Shown piece after piece: positions 50,843-59,298 of a stretch of DNA of 64,000 nucleotides (the first letter of the stretch is position 1; each line of letters begins with the position of its first letter). This DNA comes from Streptomyces griseosporeus (GTDB taxonomy: Bacteria; Actinomycetota; Actinomycetes; Streptomycetales; Streptomycetaceae), in contig NZ_BNBR01000003.1 of assembly GCF_014656055.1 (NCBI RefSeq), forward strand, positions 494,482-558,481, given 5' to 3'. The notes below the pieces were generated by a model. The model did no database searches. It was not told where the DNA came from and saw nothing but the letters and a program-made list of their open reading frames with translations. The translations under genes and the position numbers were made by a program.

Positions 50843-52467
50843 AGGACGGCGTGAACGGCGTCGCGCTCGGCGTCTTCATCTTCTTCTTCCTCCTCGTCAC
50901 CGTCCTGGGCTTCCTGGCCGCACGGTGGCGCAAGGCCGAGAACGAGCACAGCCTGGACGAATGGGGCCTGGGCGGACGGTCGTTCGGCACCTGGATCACC
51001 TGGTTCCTGCTCGGCGGCGACCTCTACACGGCGTACACGTTCGTCGCCGTGCCTGCGGCGATCTACGCGGCGGGCGCGTCCGGCTTCTTCGCGGTGCCGT
51101 ACACCATCCTCGTCTACCCGCTGATCTTCACGTTCCTGCCGCGGCTGTGGTCGGTGTCGCACAAGCACGGCTATGTGACGACCTCGGACTTCGTGCGCGG
51201 CCGGTTCGGCTCCAAGGGCCTGTCGCTGGCGGTGGCGGTGACCGGCATCCTGGCGACGATGCCGTACATCGCGCTCCAGCTCGTCGGCATCCAGGCGGTG
51301 CTGGACGTGATGGGCGTCGGCGGCGGCGAGGACACCAACTGGTTCGTGAAGGACCTGCCGCTGCTGATCGCGTTCGGCGTGCTCGCGGCGTACACCTACT
51401 CCTCGGGTCTGCGCGCCCCGGCGCTCATCGCCTTCGTGAAGGACACGCTGATCTACATCGTCATCGCGGTGGCGATCATCTACATCCCGATCAAGCTGGG
51501 CGGCTTCGACGACATCTTCGCCAAGGCCGGCGAGGCGTTCTCGCAGACCAACCCGGCCACCGGCAAGCCGAAGGGCGCCCTCGCGCCGGCGGAGGCCGGC
51601 CAGTGGACGTACGCCACGCTGGCGCTGGGCTCGGCGCTCGCGCTGTTCATGTACCCGCACTCGATCACCGCGACGCTGTCCTCGCGCAGCCGTGAGGTGA
51701 TCCGCCGCAACACCACGATCCTGCCGCTGTACTCCCTGATGCTGGGCCTGCTCGCGCTGCTCGGCTTCATGGCGATCGCGGCCGGGGTGAAGGTGCAGAA
51801 CGGCCAGCTGGCCATCCCGCAGCTGTTCGAGACGATGTTCCCGGACTGGTTCGCGGGCATCGCGTTCGCGGCGATCGGCATCGGCGCGCTGGTCCCGGCG
51901 GCGATCATGTCGATCGCGGCGGCGAACCTCTTCACCCGCAACATCTACAAGGACTTCATCAAGCCGGACGCCACGGCCCAGCAGGAGACCGCCGTCTCCA
52001 AGATCGTGTCGCTGCTGGTGAAGGTCGGCGCGCTGGTCTTCGTCCTCACCATGGACAAGACGGTCGCCATCAACTTCCAGCTGCTCGGCGGCATCTGGAT
52101 CCTGCAGACCTTCCCGGCGCTGGTCGGCGGCCTGTTCACGCGGTGGTTCCACCGCTGGGCGCTGCTCGCCGGCTGGGCGGTCGGCATGGTCTACGGCACG
52201 ATGGCCGCGTACGGCGTCGCCTCGCCGACGCAGAAGCACTTCGGCGGCTCGGCGAAGGAGATCCCGGGCATCGGCGAAATCGGCTACATCGGTCTGACGG
52301 CGTTCGTGCTGAACGTCGCGGTGACGGTGGTGCTGACCTTCGTCCTGAAGGCCGTGAAGGCCCCCGAGGGCGCCGACGAGACGAAGCCGGAGGACTACAC
52401 GGCCGACGCGGGCGACCCCGGCGTCCAGGTGGAACTTCCGCCGGCCACCGCGGGAAGCGCGCACTGA
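50839..52467 (+). CDS. Sodium:solute symporter (SSS family, MctP-like monocarboxylate permease)
   Basis: This 542-residue protein begins VKDGVNGVALGVFIFFFLLVTVLGFLAARW. It has about 13 hydrophobic helices with SSS motifs (DEWGLGGRSFGTWITWFLLGGDLYTAYTF, ITATLSSRSREVIRRNTT, GIGALVPAAIMSIAAANLFTRNIYKDF). Together with DUF3311 this resembles monocarboxylate uptake permease MctP (lactate, pyruvate, alanine). The ion and solute are inferred from likeness. Translation is coupled to the small upstream gene. A terminator follows. Confidence 0.9.
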   Translation: MKDGVNGVALGVFIFFFLLVTVLGFLAARWRKAENEHSLDEWGLGGRSFGTWITWFLLGGDLYTAYTFVAVPAAIYAAGASGFFAVPYTILVYPLIFTFLPRLWSVSHKHGYVTTSDFVRGRFGSKGLSLAVAVTGILATMPYIALQLVGIQAVLDVMGVGGGEDTNWFVKDLPLLIAFGVLAAYTYSSGLRAPALIAFVKDTLIYIVIAVAIIYIPIKLGGFDDIFAKAGEAFSQTNPATGKPKGALAPAEAGQWTYATLALGSALALFMYPHSITATLSSRSREVIRRNTTILPLYSLMLGLLALLGFMAIAAGVKVQNGQLAIPQLFETMFPDWFAGIAFAAIGIGALVPAAIMSIAAANLFTRNIYKDFIKPDATAQQETAVSKIVSLLVKVGALVFVLTMDKTVAINFQLLGGIWILQTFPALVGGLFTRWFHRWALLAGWAVGMVYGTMAAYGVASPTQKHFGGSAKEIPGIGEIGYIGLTAFVLNVAVTVVLTFVLKAVKAPEGADETKPEDYTADAGDPGVQVELPPATAGSAH

Positions 52468-52484
52468 CCCCTCTCCACTCCCAG

Positions 52485-52520
52485 CGGGCCGCCGAAAGCA
52501 GCTGCTTCGGCGGCCCGTTG
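52485..52520 (+). terminator. Terminator after the symporter gene
   Basis: CGGGCCGCCGAA pairs with TTCGGCGGCCCG (12 bp, 9-nt loop), followed by TTG. It lies 18 nt past the stop. Confidence 0.75.
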
Positions 52521-52537
52521 TCGTCCACACTCCCCCC

Positions 52538-53044
52538 ATGGACATCCTTATCCGGCCCGCCGACCCCACCGAACACGCCGCCCTCGGCGAGATCACCGCG
52601 CAGGCCTATCTCGGAGACGGTCTGCTGGACTTCGGCGCGGACGACCCGTACCTCGGGGAGCTGAGGGACGTCGCGAAGCGCGCCGCCGCCGCGGAGGTGC
52701 TGGTCGCCGTCGACGGCGACCGGCTGCTCGGCGGCGTCACCTTCGTCCCGTCCGGCGGTCCCATGGCCGACATCGCCCGCCCCGGCGAGGCGGAGATCCG
52801 CATGCTCGCGGTGGACCACGCGGCGCGCGGCCGGGGCGCCGGGGAGGCGCTCGTGCGGGCCTGTGTCGAGCGCGCGCGGGCCACGCGGGGCTGCCGGGCC
52901 GTCGTGCTGTCCACCCAGCGCACCATGCACGCCGCCCACCGGATCTACGAACGCCTGGGCTTCGTCCGCACCCCCGAGCGGGACTGGAATCCCGTGCCGG
53001 AGCTCGACGACATCATGCTCCACACGTACGAGTTGACGCTCTGA
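52538..53044 (+). CDS. GNAT family N-acetyltransferase
   Basis: This 168-residue protein begins MDILIRPADPTEHAALGEITAQAYLGDG. The acetyl-CoA motif is MLAVDHAARGRGAGEALVRAC (about residues 88-108), followed by STQRTMHAAHRIYERLGFVRTPERD. The substrate is unknown. It is a single gene ahead of the riboswitch region. Confidence 0.88.
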   Translation: MDILIRPADPTEHAALGEITAQAYLGDGLLDFGADDPYLGELRDVAKRAAAAEVLVAVDGDRLLGGVTFVPSGGPMADIARPGEAEIRMLAVDHAARGRGAGEALVRACVERARATRGCRAVVLSTQRTMHAAHRIYERLGFVRTPERDWNPVPELDDIMLHTYELTL

Positions 53045-53108
53045 CACCACCCGGACACAACATCTGGGGGTGGCACGACAGCCGGGCACAAGATGTATGC
53101 TCATGCTC

Positions 53109-53219
53109 GCTGTCGCCGCAGGGGAATCCGGTGCGAATCCGGAACTGTCCCGCAACGGTGTACTTGTGTGCGTCTGCACGCCTGTTCAGTCCGAGGACCT
53201 GCCGACAGCGCACCCGGTC
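53109..53219 (+). ncRNA. Cobalamin (coenzyme B12) riboswitch aptamer controlling nrdABS
   Basis: The closing stem P1 is GCTGTCG (53109-53115) with CGACAGC (53213-53219). Inside are the conserved B12 elements: GGGGAATCCGGTGCGAATCCGG, CTGTCCCGCAACGGT (the B12 box part) and CAGTCCGAGGACCTGCC. In S. coelicolor the class Ia reductase operon nrdABS is shut off by a B12 riboswitch, while the B12-dependent class II enzyme takes over. Confidence 0.93.
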
Positions 53220-53301
53220 GTCCGGCCGGTGTGCCCGACGTCCGGGCCTCGCGGAATGGGCCGGTGGACGCGACGCCCCCGTGCGCTCGTGCTGCCCCCT
53301 G

Positions 53302-53331
53302 CCCTCGCCGAGGCCCCGTGCCGAGCGAGGG
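53302..53331 (+). promoter_or_regulatory. Ribosome-site sequestering hairpin of the riboswitch
   Basis: CCCTCGC (53302-53308) can pair with GCGAGGG (53325-53331), which holds the ribosome site of nrdA 11 nt before its GTG. A B12-bound aptamer would be expected to favour this closed form. The pairing is seen; the switching is inferred. Confidence 0.6.
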
Positions 53332-53341
53332 AGTGCCCCAC

Positions 53342-55699
53342 GTGACCATCGCGCCAGCCGACCCGGCTTCAGCGATCCCGGCGGCCGAGGAGACCGACGG
53401 TCCCGGAACCGCGCTGCTGCGGACCCTGACCGAGCTGACCGCCGACCTGCCCGACGCCGACCCCGGCCGGGTCGCCGCCGCCGCCCTGCGGGGCCGGTCC
53501 GCCCGGGCCGACGAGGCGGAGCTGCGCGAGCTGGCCACGGAGGCCGCCGCCGGTCTGATCTCCGAGGACCCCGCCTACTCCCGGCTGGCCGCCCGGCTGC
53601 TCACCCGCACCATCCGCGCCGAGGCCGCCTCCCAGGGCGTCACGACGTTCACCGAGTCGGTCGCCGTCGGCCACCGCGAGGGCCTGATCGCCGACCGCAC
53701 GGCGGAGTTCGTCCGGCTGCACGCCGAGCGGCTGGACGCGCTGGCCGACCCGGCCGCCGACGACCGCTTCGGCTACTTCGGGCTGCGCACCCTGCACTCC
53801 CGCTACCTGCTGCGCCACCCGCTCACCCGCAAGGTGATCGAGACCCCGCAGCACTTCCTGCTGCGCGTCGCCGCCGGACTCGCCGAGGACGACACCACCC
53901 GGGCGCTGGACGAGGTCGCCGACCTGTACGGCCTGATGAGCCGCCTGGACTACCTGCCCTCCTCCCCCACGCTCTTCAACTCCGGCACCCGGCACCCGCA
54001 GATGTCGTCCTGCTATCTGCTGGACTCCCCGCTGGACGAGCTGGACTCGATCTACGACCGCTACCACCAGGTGGCCCGGCTGTCGAAGCACGCCGGCGGC
54101 ATCGGTCTGTCGTACTCCCGGATCCGCTCCCGGGGTTCGCTGATCCGCGGCACCAACGGGCACTCCAACGGCATCGTGCCGTTCCTGAAGACGCTCGACG
54201 CGTCGGTGGCCGCCGTGAACCAGGGCGGCCGGCGCAAGGGCGCCGCGGCGGTCTACCTGGAGACCTGGCACTCCGACATCGAGGAGTTCCTGGAGCTGCG
54301 GGACAACACCGGCGAGGACGCCCGCCGCACCCACAACCTGAACCTCGCGCACTGGATCCCCGACGAGTTCATGCGCCGGGTCGAGGCCGACGGGCAGTGG
54401 AGCCTGTTCTCCCCGGCCGACGTGCCCGAGCTGGTCGACCTGTGGGGCGAGGAGTTCGACGCGGCCTACCGCGAGGCCGAGCGCAAGGGCCTGGCGCGGA
54501 AGACCCTGCCGGCGCGCGAGCTGTACGGCCGGATGATGCGCACCCTGGCGCAGACCGGCAACGGCTGGATGACCTTCAAGGACGCCGCCAACCGCACCGC
54601 CAACCAGACGGCCGAGCCGGGCCACGTCGTCCACTCCTCCAACCTCTGCACGGAGATCCTGGAGGTCACGAACGACGGCGAGACCGCGGTCTGCAACCTG
54701 GGCTCAATCAACCTCGGCGCCTTCGTGGACGGCCGGGACATCGACTGGGAGCGGCTGGACGCCACCGTCCGCACCGCCGTCACCTTCCTCGACCGGGTCG
54801 TCGACATCAACTTCTACCCGACCGAGCAGGCGGGCCGCTCCAACGCCCGCTGGCGGCCGGTCGGCCTCGGCGCGATGGGCCTGCAGGACGTCTTCTTCAA
54901 GCTGCGCCTGCCCTTCGACTCCCCCGAGGCGAAGGCCCTGTCGACGCGGATCGCCGAGCGGATCATGCTGGCCGCGTACGAGGCCTCCGCCGACCTCGCC
55001 GAGCGCAACGGCCCGCTCCCGGCCTGGGAGAAGACCCGTACCGCGCGCGGGGTGCTGCACCCCGACCACTACGACGTCGACCGGACCTGGCCCGAGCGGT
55101 GGGCGGCGCTGCGCGAGCGGATCGCCCGCGTCGGCCTGCGCAACAGCCTGCTGCTGGCCATCGCGCCGACGGCCACCATCGCCTCCATCGCGGGCGTCTA
55201 CGAGTGCATCGAGCCGCAGGTGTCCAACCTGTTCAAGCGCGAGACGCTGTCCGGGGAGTTCCTCCAGGTCAACTCCTATCTGGTGCAGGACCTCAAGGAG
55301 CTGGGCGTGTGGGACGCGCGCACCCGGGAGGCGCTGCGCGAGGCGAACGGCTCGGTGCAGGACTTCGCGTGGATCCCCGAGGACGTGCGCCGGCTGTACC
55401 GCACGGCGTGGGAGATCCCGCAGCGCGGCCTGATCGACATGGCCGCCGCCCGCACGCCGTTCCTGGACCAGTCGCAGTCGCTGAACCTGTTCCTGGAGAC
55501 GCCGACCATCGGCAAGCTCTCCTCGATGTACGCCTACGCCTGGAAGTCCGGGCTGAAGACGACGTACTACCTGCGCTCGCGCCCGGCGACCCGCATCGCC
55601 CGCGCCGCGCGCGCCGCCGTCCCCGCGCAGCCGGCCGCCGACCCCGAAGCGGTCGCCTGCTCCCTTGAGAACCCCGAGTCCTGCGAGGCCTGCCAGTGA
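53342..55699 (+). CDS. nrdA: Class Ia ribonucleoside-diphosphate reductase, large subunit
   Basis: This 785-residue protein begins VTIAPADPASAIPAAEETDG. Active-site residues are in HPQMSSCYLLD (first redox Cys), HSSNLCTEILEV (Asn, radical Cys and Glu) and ETAVCNLGSINL (second redox Cys). The C-terminal tail SCEACQ holds the re-reducing Cys pair. The N-terminus does not show a clear ATP-cone. It makes dNDPs from NDPs together with NrdB. GTG 53342 follows GCGAGGGAG. Expression depends on the upstream riboswitch. Confidence 0.96.
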   Translation: MTIAPADPASAIPAAEETDGPGTALLRTLTELTADLPDADPGRVAAAALRGRSARADEAELRELATEAAAGLISEDPAYSRLAARLLTRTIRAEAASQGVTTFTESVAVGHREGLIADRTAEFVRLHAERLDALADPAADDRFGYFGLRTLHSRYLLRHPLTRKVIETPQHFLLRVAAGLAEDDTTRALDEVADLYGLMSRLDYLPSSPTLFNSGTRHPQMSSCYLLDSPLDELDSIYDRYHQVARLSKHAGGIGLSYSRIRSRGSLIRGTNGHSNGIVPFLKTLDASVAAVNQGGRRKGAAAVYLETWHSDIEEFLELRDNTGEDARRTHNLNLAHWIPDEFMRRVEADGQWSLFSPADVPELVDLWGEEFDAAYREAERKGLARKTLPARELYGRMMRTLAQTGNGWMTFKDAANRTANQTAEPGHVVHSSNLCTEILEVTNDGETAVCNLGSINLGAFVDGRDIDWERLDATVRTAVTFLDRVVDINFYPTEQAGRSNARWRPVGLGAMGLQDVFFKLRLPFDSPEAKALSTRIAERIMLAAYEASADLAERNGPLPAWEKTRTARGVLHPDHYDVDRTWPERWAALRERIARVGLRNSLLLAIAPTATIASIAGVYECIEPQVSNLFKRETLSGEFLQVNSYLVQDLKELGVWDARTREALREANGSVQDFAWIPEDVRRLYRTAWEIPQRGLIDMAAARTPFLDQSQSLNLFLETPTIGKLSSMYAYAWKSGLKTTYYLRSRPATRIARAARAAVPAQPAADPEAVACSLENPESCEACQ

Positions 55700-56712
55700 T
55701 GTCCCCCCGTAACCAGAACCTCCTCGACCCGGGCTTCGAGCTGACCCTGCGCCCCATGCGCTACCCGGACTTCTACGAGCGCTACCGGGACGCCATCAAG
55801 AACACCTGGACCGTCGAGGAGGTCGACCTCCACTCGGACGTCGCCGACCTGGCGAAGCTCACGCCCGGCGAGCAGCACCTCATCGGCCGGCTGGTGGCGT
55901 TCTTCGCGACGGGCGACTCGATCGTCGCGAACAACCTGGTGCTGACGCTGTACAAGCACATCAACTCCCCCGAGGCGCGCCTGTACCTCTCGCGCCAGCT
56001 GTTCGAGGAGGCCGTGCACGTCCAGTTCTATCTGACGCTGCTGGACACCTACCTCCCCGACCCGGAGGAGCGGGCCGCGGCGTTCGCGGCGATCGAGAAC
56101 ATCCCGTCGATCCGTGAGAAGGCGCAGTTCTGCTTCAAGTGGATGGACTCGGTCGAGAAGATCGACCGGCTGGAGACCCGGGCCGAGCGGCGCCGCTTCC
56201 TGCTGAACCTGATCTGCTTCGCCGCGTGCATCGAGGGCCTGTTCTTCTACGGCGCCTTCGCGTACGTCTACTGGTTCCGCAGCCGGGGTCTGCTGCACGG
56301 TCTCGCCACCGGCACCAACTGGGTGTTCCGTGACGAGACCATGCACATGTCGTTCGCGTTCGAGGTCGTGGACACCGTCCGCAAGGAGGAGCCGGACCTG
56401 TTCGACGACCGGCTCCAGCAGGAGGTCACCGACATGCTGCGGGAGGCCGTGGAGGCGGAGCTGCAGTTCGCGCGGGACCTGTGCGGCGACGGGCTGCCGG
56501 GCATGAACACCGACTCGATGCGGCAGTACCTGGAGTGCGTCGCCGACCAGCGCCTGACGCGCCTCGGCTTCGCCCCGGTGTACGGCTCCGAGAACCCGTT
56601 CGCGTTCATGGAGCTGCAGGGTGTTCAGGAACTGACCAACTTCTTCGAGCGGCGTCCCTCGGCGTACCAGGTGGCGGTGGAGGGCACGGTCGACCTCGAC
56701 GAGGACTTCTGA
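55699..56712 (+). CDS. nrdB: Class Ia ribonucleotide reductase, small (radical) subunit
   Basis: This 337-residue protein begins MSPRNQNLLDPGFELTLRP. Di-iron ligands are found in EEAVHVQFY (Glu, His and the radical Tyr seven residues on), CIEGLFFYG (Glu) and DETMHMSF (Glu-His). With the radical Tyr present it is class Ia, not Ic. It starts one base inside the nrdA stop (TGATG). The last residues TVDLDEDF fit the tail that binds NrdA. Confidence 0.96.
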   Translation: MSPRNQNLLDPGFELTLRPMRYPDFYERYRDAIKNTWTVEEVDLHSDVADLAKLTPGEQHLIGRLVAFFATGDSIVANNLVLTLYKHINSPEARLYLSRQLFEEAVHVQFYLTLLDTYLPDPEERAAAFAAIENIPSIREKAQFCFKWMDSVEKIDRLETRAERRRFLLNLICFAACIEGLFFYGAFAYVYWFRSRGLLHGLATGTNWVFRDETMHMSFAFEVVDTVRKEEPDLFDDRLQQEVTDMLREAVEAELQFARDLCGDGLPGMNTDSMRQYLECVADQRLTRLGFAPVYGSENPFAFMELQGVQELTNFFERRPSAYQVAVEGTVDLDEDF

Positions 56713-56849
56713 GCCGGACGGGTCCGTGCGGCCTCCGCCGCGGCCAGCTGCCGGTCGATCCGGCGCTCGTGGAGCCAGCCCACGAGCGCCGGGGCGGTGA
56801 GGACGACGGCGAGGATCAGGACGGTCGCGTAGCTGAAGATCGTGTTCAT
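56625..56849 (-). CDS. Possible small membrane protein antisense to the nrdB end
   Basis: The frame starts at ATG 56849 (MNTIFSYATVLILAVVLTAPALVGWLHERRIDRQL) and encodes 74 residues with one good membrane helix and an amphipathic basic stretch. The N-terminal half reads as natural membrane protein text. The C-terminal 29 residues overlap nrdB on the other strand. No clear ribosome site is seen. It may be a real short gene between nrdB and nrdS or a chance frame. Confidence 0.4.
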   Translation of the reverse strand: MNTIFSYATVLILAVVLTAPALVGWLHERRIDRQLAAAEAARTRPAQKSSSRSTVPSTATWYAEGRRSKKLVSS

Positions 56850-56941
56850 GTAGTAAGCGTCGTACTTGGTGAACACTCATGACAGTGGCAGGACTGTCGT
56901 ACACCCTCGATTTACTGCCAATGGCGGTGCACACTGGCAGC

Positions 56942-57907
56942 ATGCTGAAGAACGTGGCCGCCGTCCTGCTGGACGGTGTGCACCCCTTCGAACTGGGTGT
57001 CGTCTGCGAGGTCTTCGGGATCGACCGCAGCGACGAGGGACTGCCGACGTACGACTTCGCGGTCGTCTCGGCGGAGGGCTCCGCGCTGACCACGCACGTC
57101 GGCGGGCTGACCTTGGCCACGCCGTACGGCCTGGAGCGGCTGGAAGAGGCTGATCTGATCGCTGTCCCGGCGGGCGACGAGTACGCGCGCCGGGAGTACC
57201 CGCCCGAGCTGCTGGACGCCCTGGTGCGGGGCGTGGAGCGCGGTGCGCGGGTGCTCAGCGTGTGCTCCGGGGTCTTCGTGCTGGGCGCGGCCGGGCTGCT
57301 GGAGGGGCGGCGCTGCGCCGTGCACTGGCACCACGCCGGGGAGCTGGCCCGGCAGTTCCCGCGGGCGGTCGTCGAGCCCGACGTGCTGTACGTCGACGAG
57401 GACCCGGTGATCACCTCGGCGGGCACCGCGGCCGGCATCGACGCCTGTCTGCACCTGGTGCGCAAGGAGCAGGGGCCGGAGGTCGCCAACAAGATCGCCC
57501 GGCGGATGGTGGTGCCGCCGCACCGGGACGGCGGGCAGGCGCAGTACATCGAGCGGCCGCTGCCGAAGAGCACCTGCGACACCGTCGGCGAGGTGCTGGC
57601 CTGGATGGAGCAGCACCTCGACGAGGAGGTCACCGTCGAGCAGCTCGCCGCGCGGGCGCACATGTCGCCGCGCACCTTCGCCCGCCGTTTCCAGCAGGAG
57701 ACCGGCACCACGCCCTACCGCTGGATCCTGCGGCAGCGCGTGCTGCTGGCCCAGGAACTGCTGGAGGCGACGGACGAGACGGTCGACGCGATCGCCTGGC
57801 GCACCGGGTTCGGTACGGCGGCGGCGCTGCGGCACCAGTTCGTGCGCGCGCTGGGCACCACGCCCCAGAGCTACCGGCGCACGTTCCGGGGGCCGCAGGC
57901 CGCCTGA
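56942..57907 (+). CDS. nrdS: AraC-family regulator with DJ-1/PfpI domain (NrdS)
   Basis: In this 321-residue protein, residues 1-170 form a DJ-1/PfpI glutaminase-like domain (MLKNVAAVLLDGVHPFELG ... RVLSVCSGVFVLGAAGLL with the elbow Cys). Residues about 215-315 are an AraC double HTH (LDEEVTVEQLAARAHMSPRTFARRF, ETVDAIAWRTGFGTAAALRHQF). It follows nrdB as in S. coelicolor nrdABS, where the third gene encodes such a regulator. ATG 56942 fits the domain start. In-frame ATGs at 56879 and 56921 are alternatives. The ribosome site is poor at all of these. Confidence 0.88.
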   Translation: MLKNVAAVLLDGVHPFELGVVCEVFGIDRSDEGLPTYDFAVVSAEGSALTTHVGGLTLATPYGLERLEEADLIAVPAGDEYARREYPPELLDALVRGVERGARVLSVCSGVFVLGAAGLLEGRRCAVHWHHAGELARQFPRAVVEPDVLYVDEDPVITSAGTAAGIDACLHLVRKEQGPEVANKIARRMVVPPHRDGGQAQYIERPLPKSTCDTVGEVLAWMEQHLDEEVTVEQLAARAHMSPRTFARRFQQETGTTPYRWILRQRVLLAQELLEATDETVDAIAWRTGFGTAAALRHQFVRALGTTPQSYRRTFRGPQAA

Positions 57908-57921
57908 CCTCTCCCCCGCCG

Positions 57922-59298
57922 CTACCGTGCCACCGGCCTGAGCAGCAGGTTCTGCGGGCGCAGCGTGATCCCGACGCGGGTGGTGTCGTCGGAGGCGGAC
58001 ACCTGCTCGAAGCGGTACTTCGTCGCGAGCGCCGCCGTGATCAGGGTGAGCTGGGCCATGGAGAAGTGGTCGCTGGGGCACTTGCGGTTGCCGACGCTGA
58101 AGGGGCTCATGGCGTACTTGGGGATGTCCTTGACGCGTTCCGGAAGCCAGCGGTCCGGGTCGAACTCCAGATTCCGGTCGTACGACTCCGGATCGCGCTG
58201 GATCGCGTACGGACTGTATACGATGTCCGCCCCGGCCGGAATGCGATAGCCACCGAGTTCGGTGTCGGTGACCGCCCGCCGCGTCAATATCCATACGGCC
58301 GGACGCAAACGCATGGCCTCGACGACGACATTGTTGGTGTGCCGGAGCTTGCGCACGTCCTCGAATGCGACCGGCCGGCCGCCGGTGACGGATTCGACTT
58401 CATCGCGCACCTTGTCCGCGTGTTCCGGGTGTTCGGCAAGTGCCTGAAGCAACCACATGATCGTGGAAGCCACGGTTTCGCTGCCGGGGGTGAGGATCGC
58501 GACGACCTGGTCGTGGATCTCCTGTTCGTCGATGGGGTCGCCGTTTTCGTCCTTCGCTTGCAGCAATGCCGTCAGCAAATCGTCCGGCTTTTGACCAGAT
58601 GCCCGCCGCTCGGCGACGATCTCGTCGACGAGGAGATGCAAATCGGCCAGCGCCCGGTTGAATTCGCGGTTCGCCGGCAGCGGCAGCCGGTACAGCGGGC
58701 CGAGGGGCACCACCATCCGGCGGTACATACCGCGGAAGACGGTGGCGAGGGCGGTGCACAGGCGCTCGGCGCGCTCGTCCATGTAGTCGCCGCGCAGCAG
58801 GCAGCGGGCGGCGATGCGGACGGCGACGCGGAAGGACTCGGTGGTGCAGTCGACGGTCTCGCCGGGCTTCCAGCGCTCGGTGAGGGCGTGCGCCTCCTCC
58901 TCCATGATCGGCCCGTAGGCCGGGATCGCGTCCAGCCGGAACGCGGGCTGGATGGTGCGCCGCTGGCGCCGGTGCTGCGGCCCGTTGGCCGTGGCCACGC
59001 CCTTCTTGCCGAGCAGGCCCTCCAGCGACTCCCACAGCGGTCCGGCGATGTGGTACTCGGGGCTGAGCGCCAGCGCGCCGGTGAGGGCCGGGGTGGTGAC
59101 GGCGTACACCGTCTTCGGGCCGAGTTTGAGGCGGACGACCTCGCCGTGGTCGCGCAGCCGGGACATGAAGGCCAGCGGGTCGCGCAGCAGCGGCCAGCCG
59201 TGGCCGAGGAGCGGGACTCCCCCGCCGGCCAGGGGCGGCTCCAGCAGTCCCGGAGCCGGGGTGCCGGTGGTCTCGGGCTTCACCTGCTCGACGGTCAT
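57922..59298 (-). CDS. cyp170A1: Cytochrome P450 CYP170A1-type, albaflavenone synthase
   Basis: This 458-residue P450 begins MTVEQVKPETTGTPAPGLL. The I-helix is LTPGSETVAST (acid-alcohol pair Glu-Thr). ExxR is in EAMRLRP, and heme Cys407 lies in FSVGNRKCPSDHF, where the usual Gly two after Cys is Ser. It oxidises epi-isozizaene at C5 to albaflavenols and albaflavenone. The S. coelicolor enzyme also makes farnesene at a second site. The text closely matches that enzyme. It overlaps the terpene synthase gene by 4 nt. Confidence 0.95.
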   Translation of the reverse strand: MTVEQVKPETTGTPAPGLLEPPLAGGGVPLLGHGWPLLRDPLAFMSRLRDHGEVVRLKLGPKTVYAVTTPALTGALALSPEYHIAGPLWESLEGLLGKKGVATANGPQHRRQRRTIQPAFRLDAIPAYGPIMEEEAHALTERWKPGETVDCTTESFRVAVRIAARCLLRGDYMDERAERLCTALATVFRGMYRRMVVPLGPLYRLPLPANREFNRALADLHLLVDEIVAERRASGQKPDDLLTALLQAKDENGDPIDEQEIHDQVVAILTPGSETVASTIMWLLQALAEHPEHADKVRDEVESVTGGRPVAFEDVRKLRHTNNVVVEAMRLRPAVWILTRRAVTDTELGGYRIPAGADIVYSPYAIQRDPESYDRNLEFDPDRWLPERVKDIPKYAMSPFSVGNRKCPSDHFSMAQLTLITAALATKYRFEQVSASDDTTRVGITLRPQNLLLRPVAR

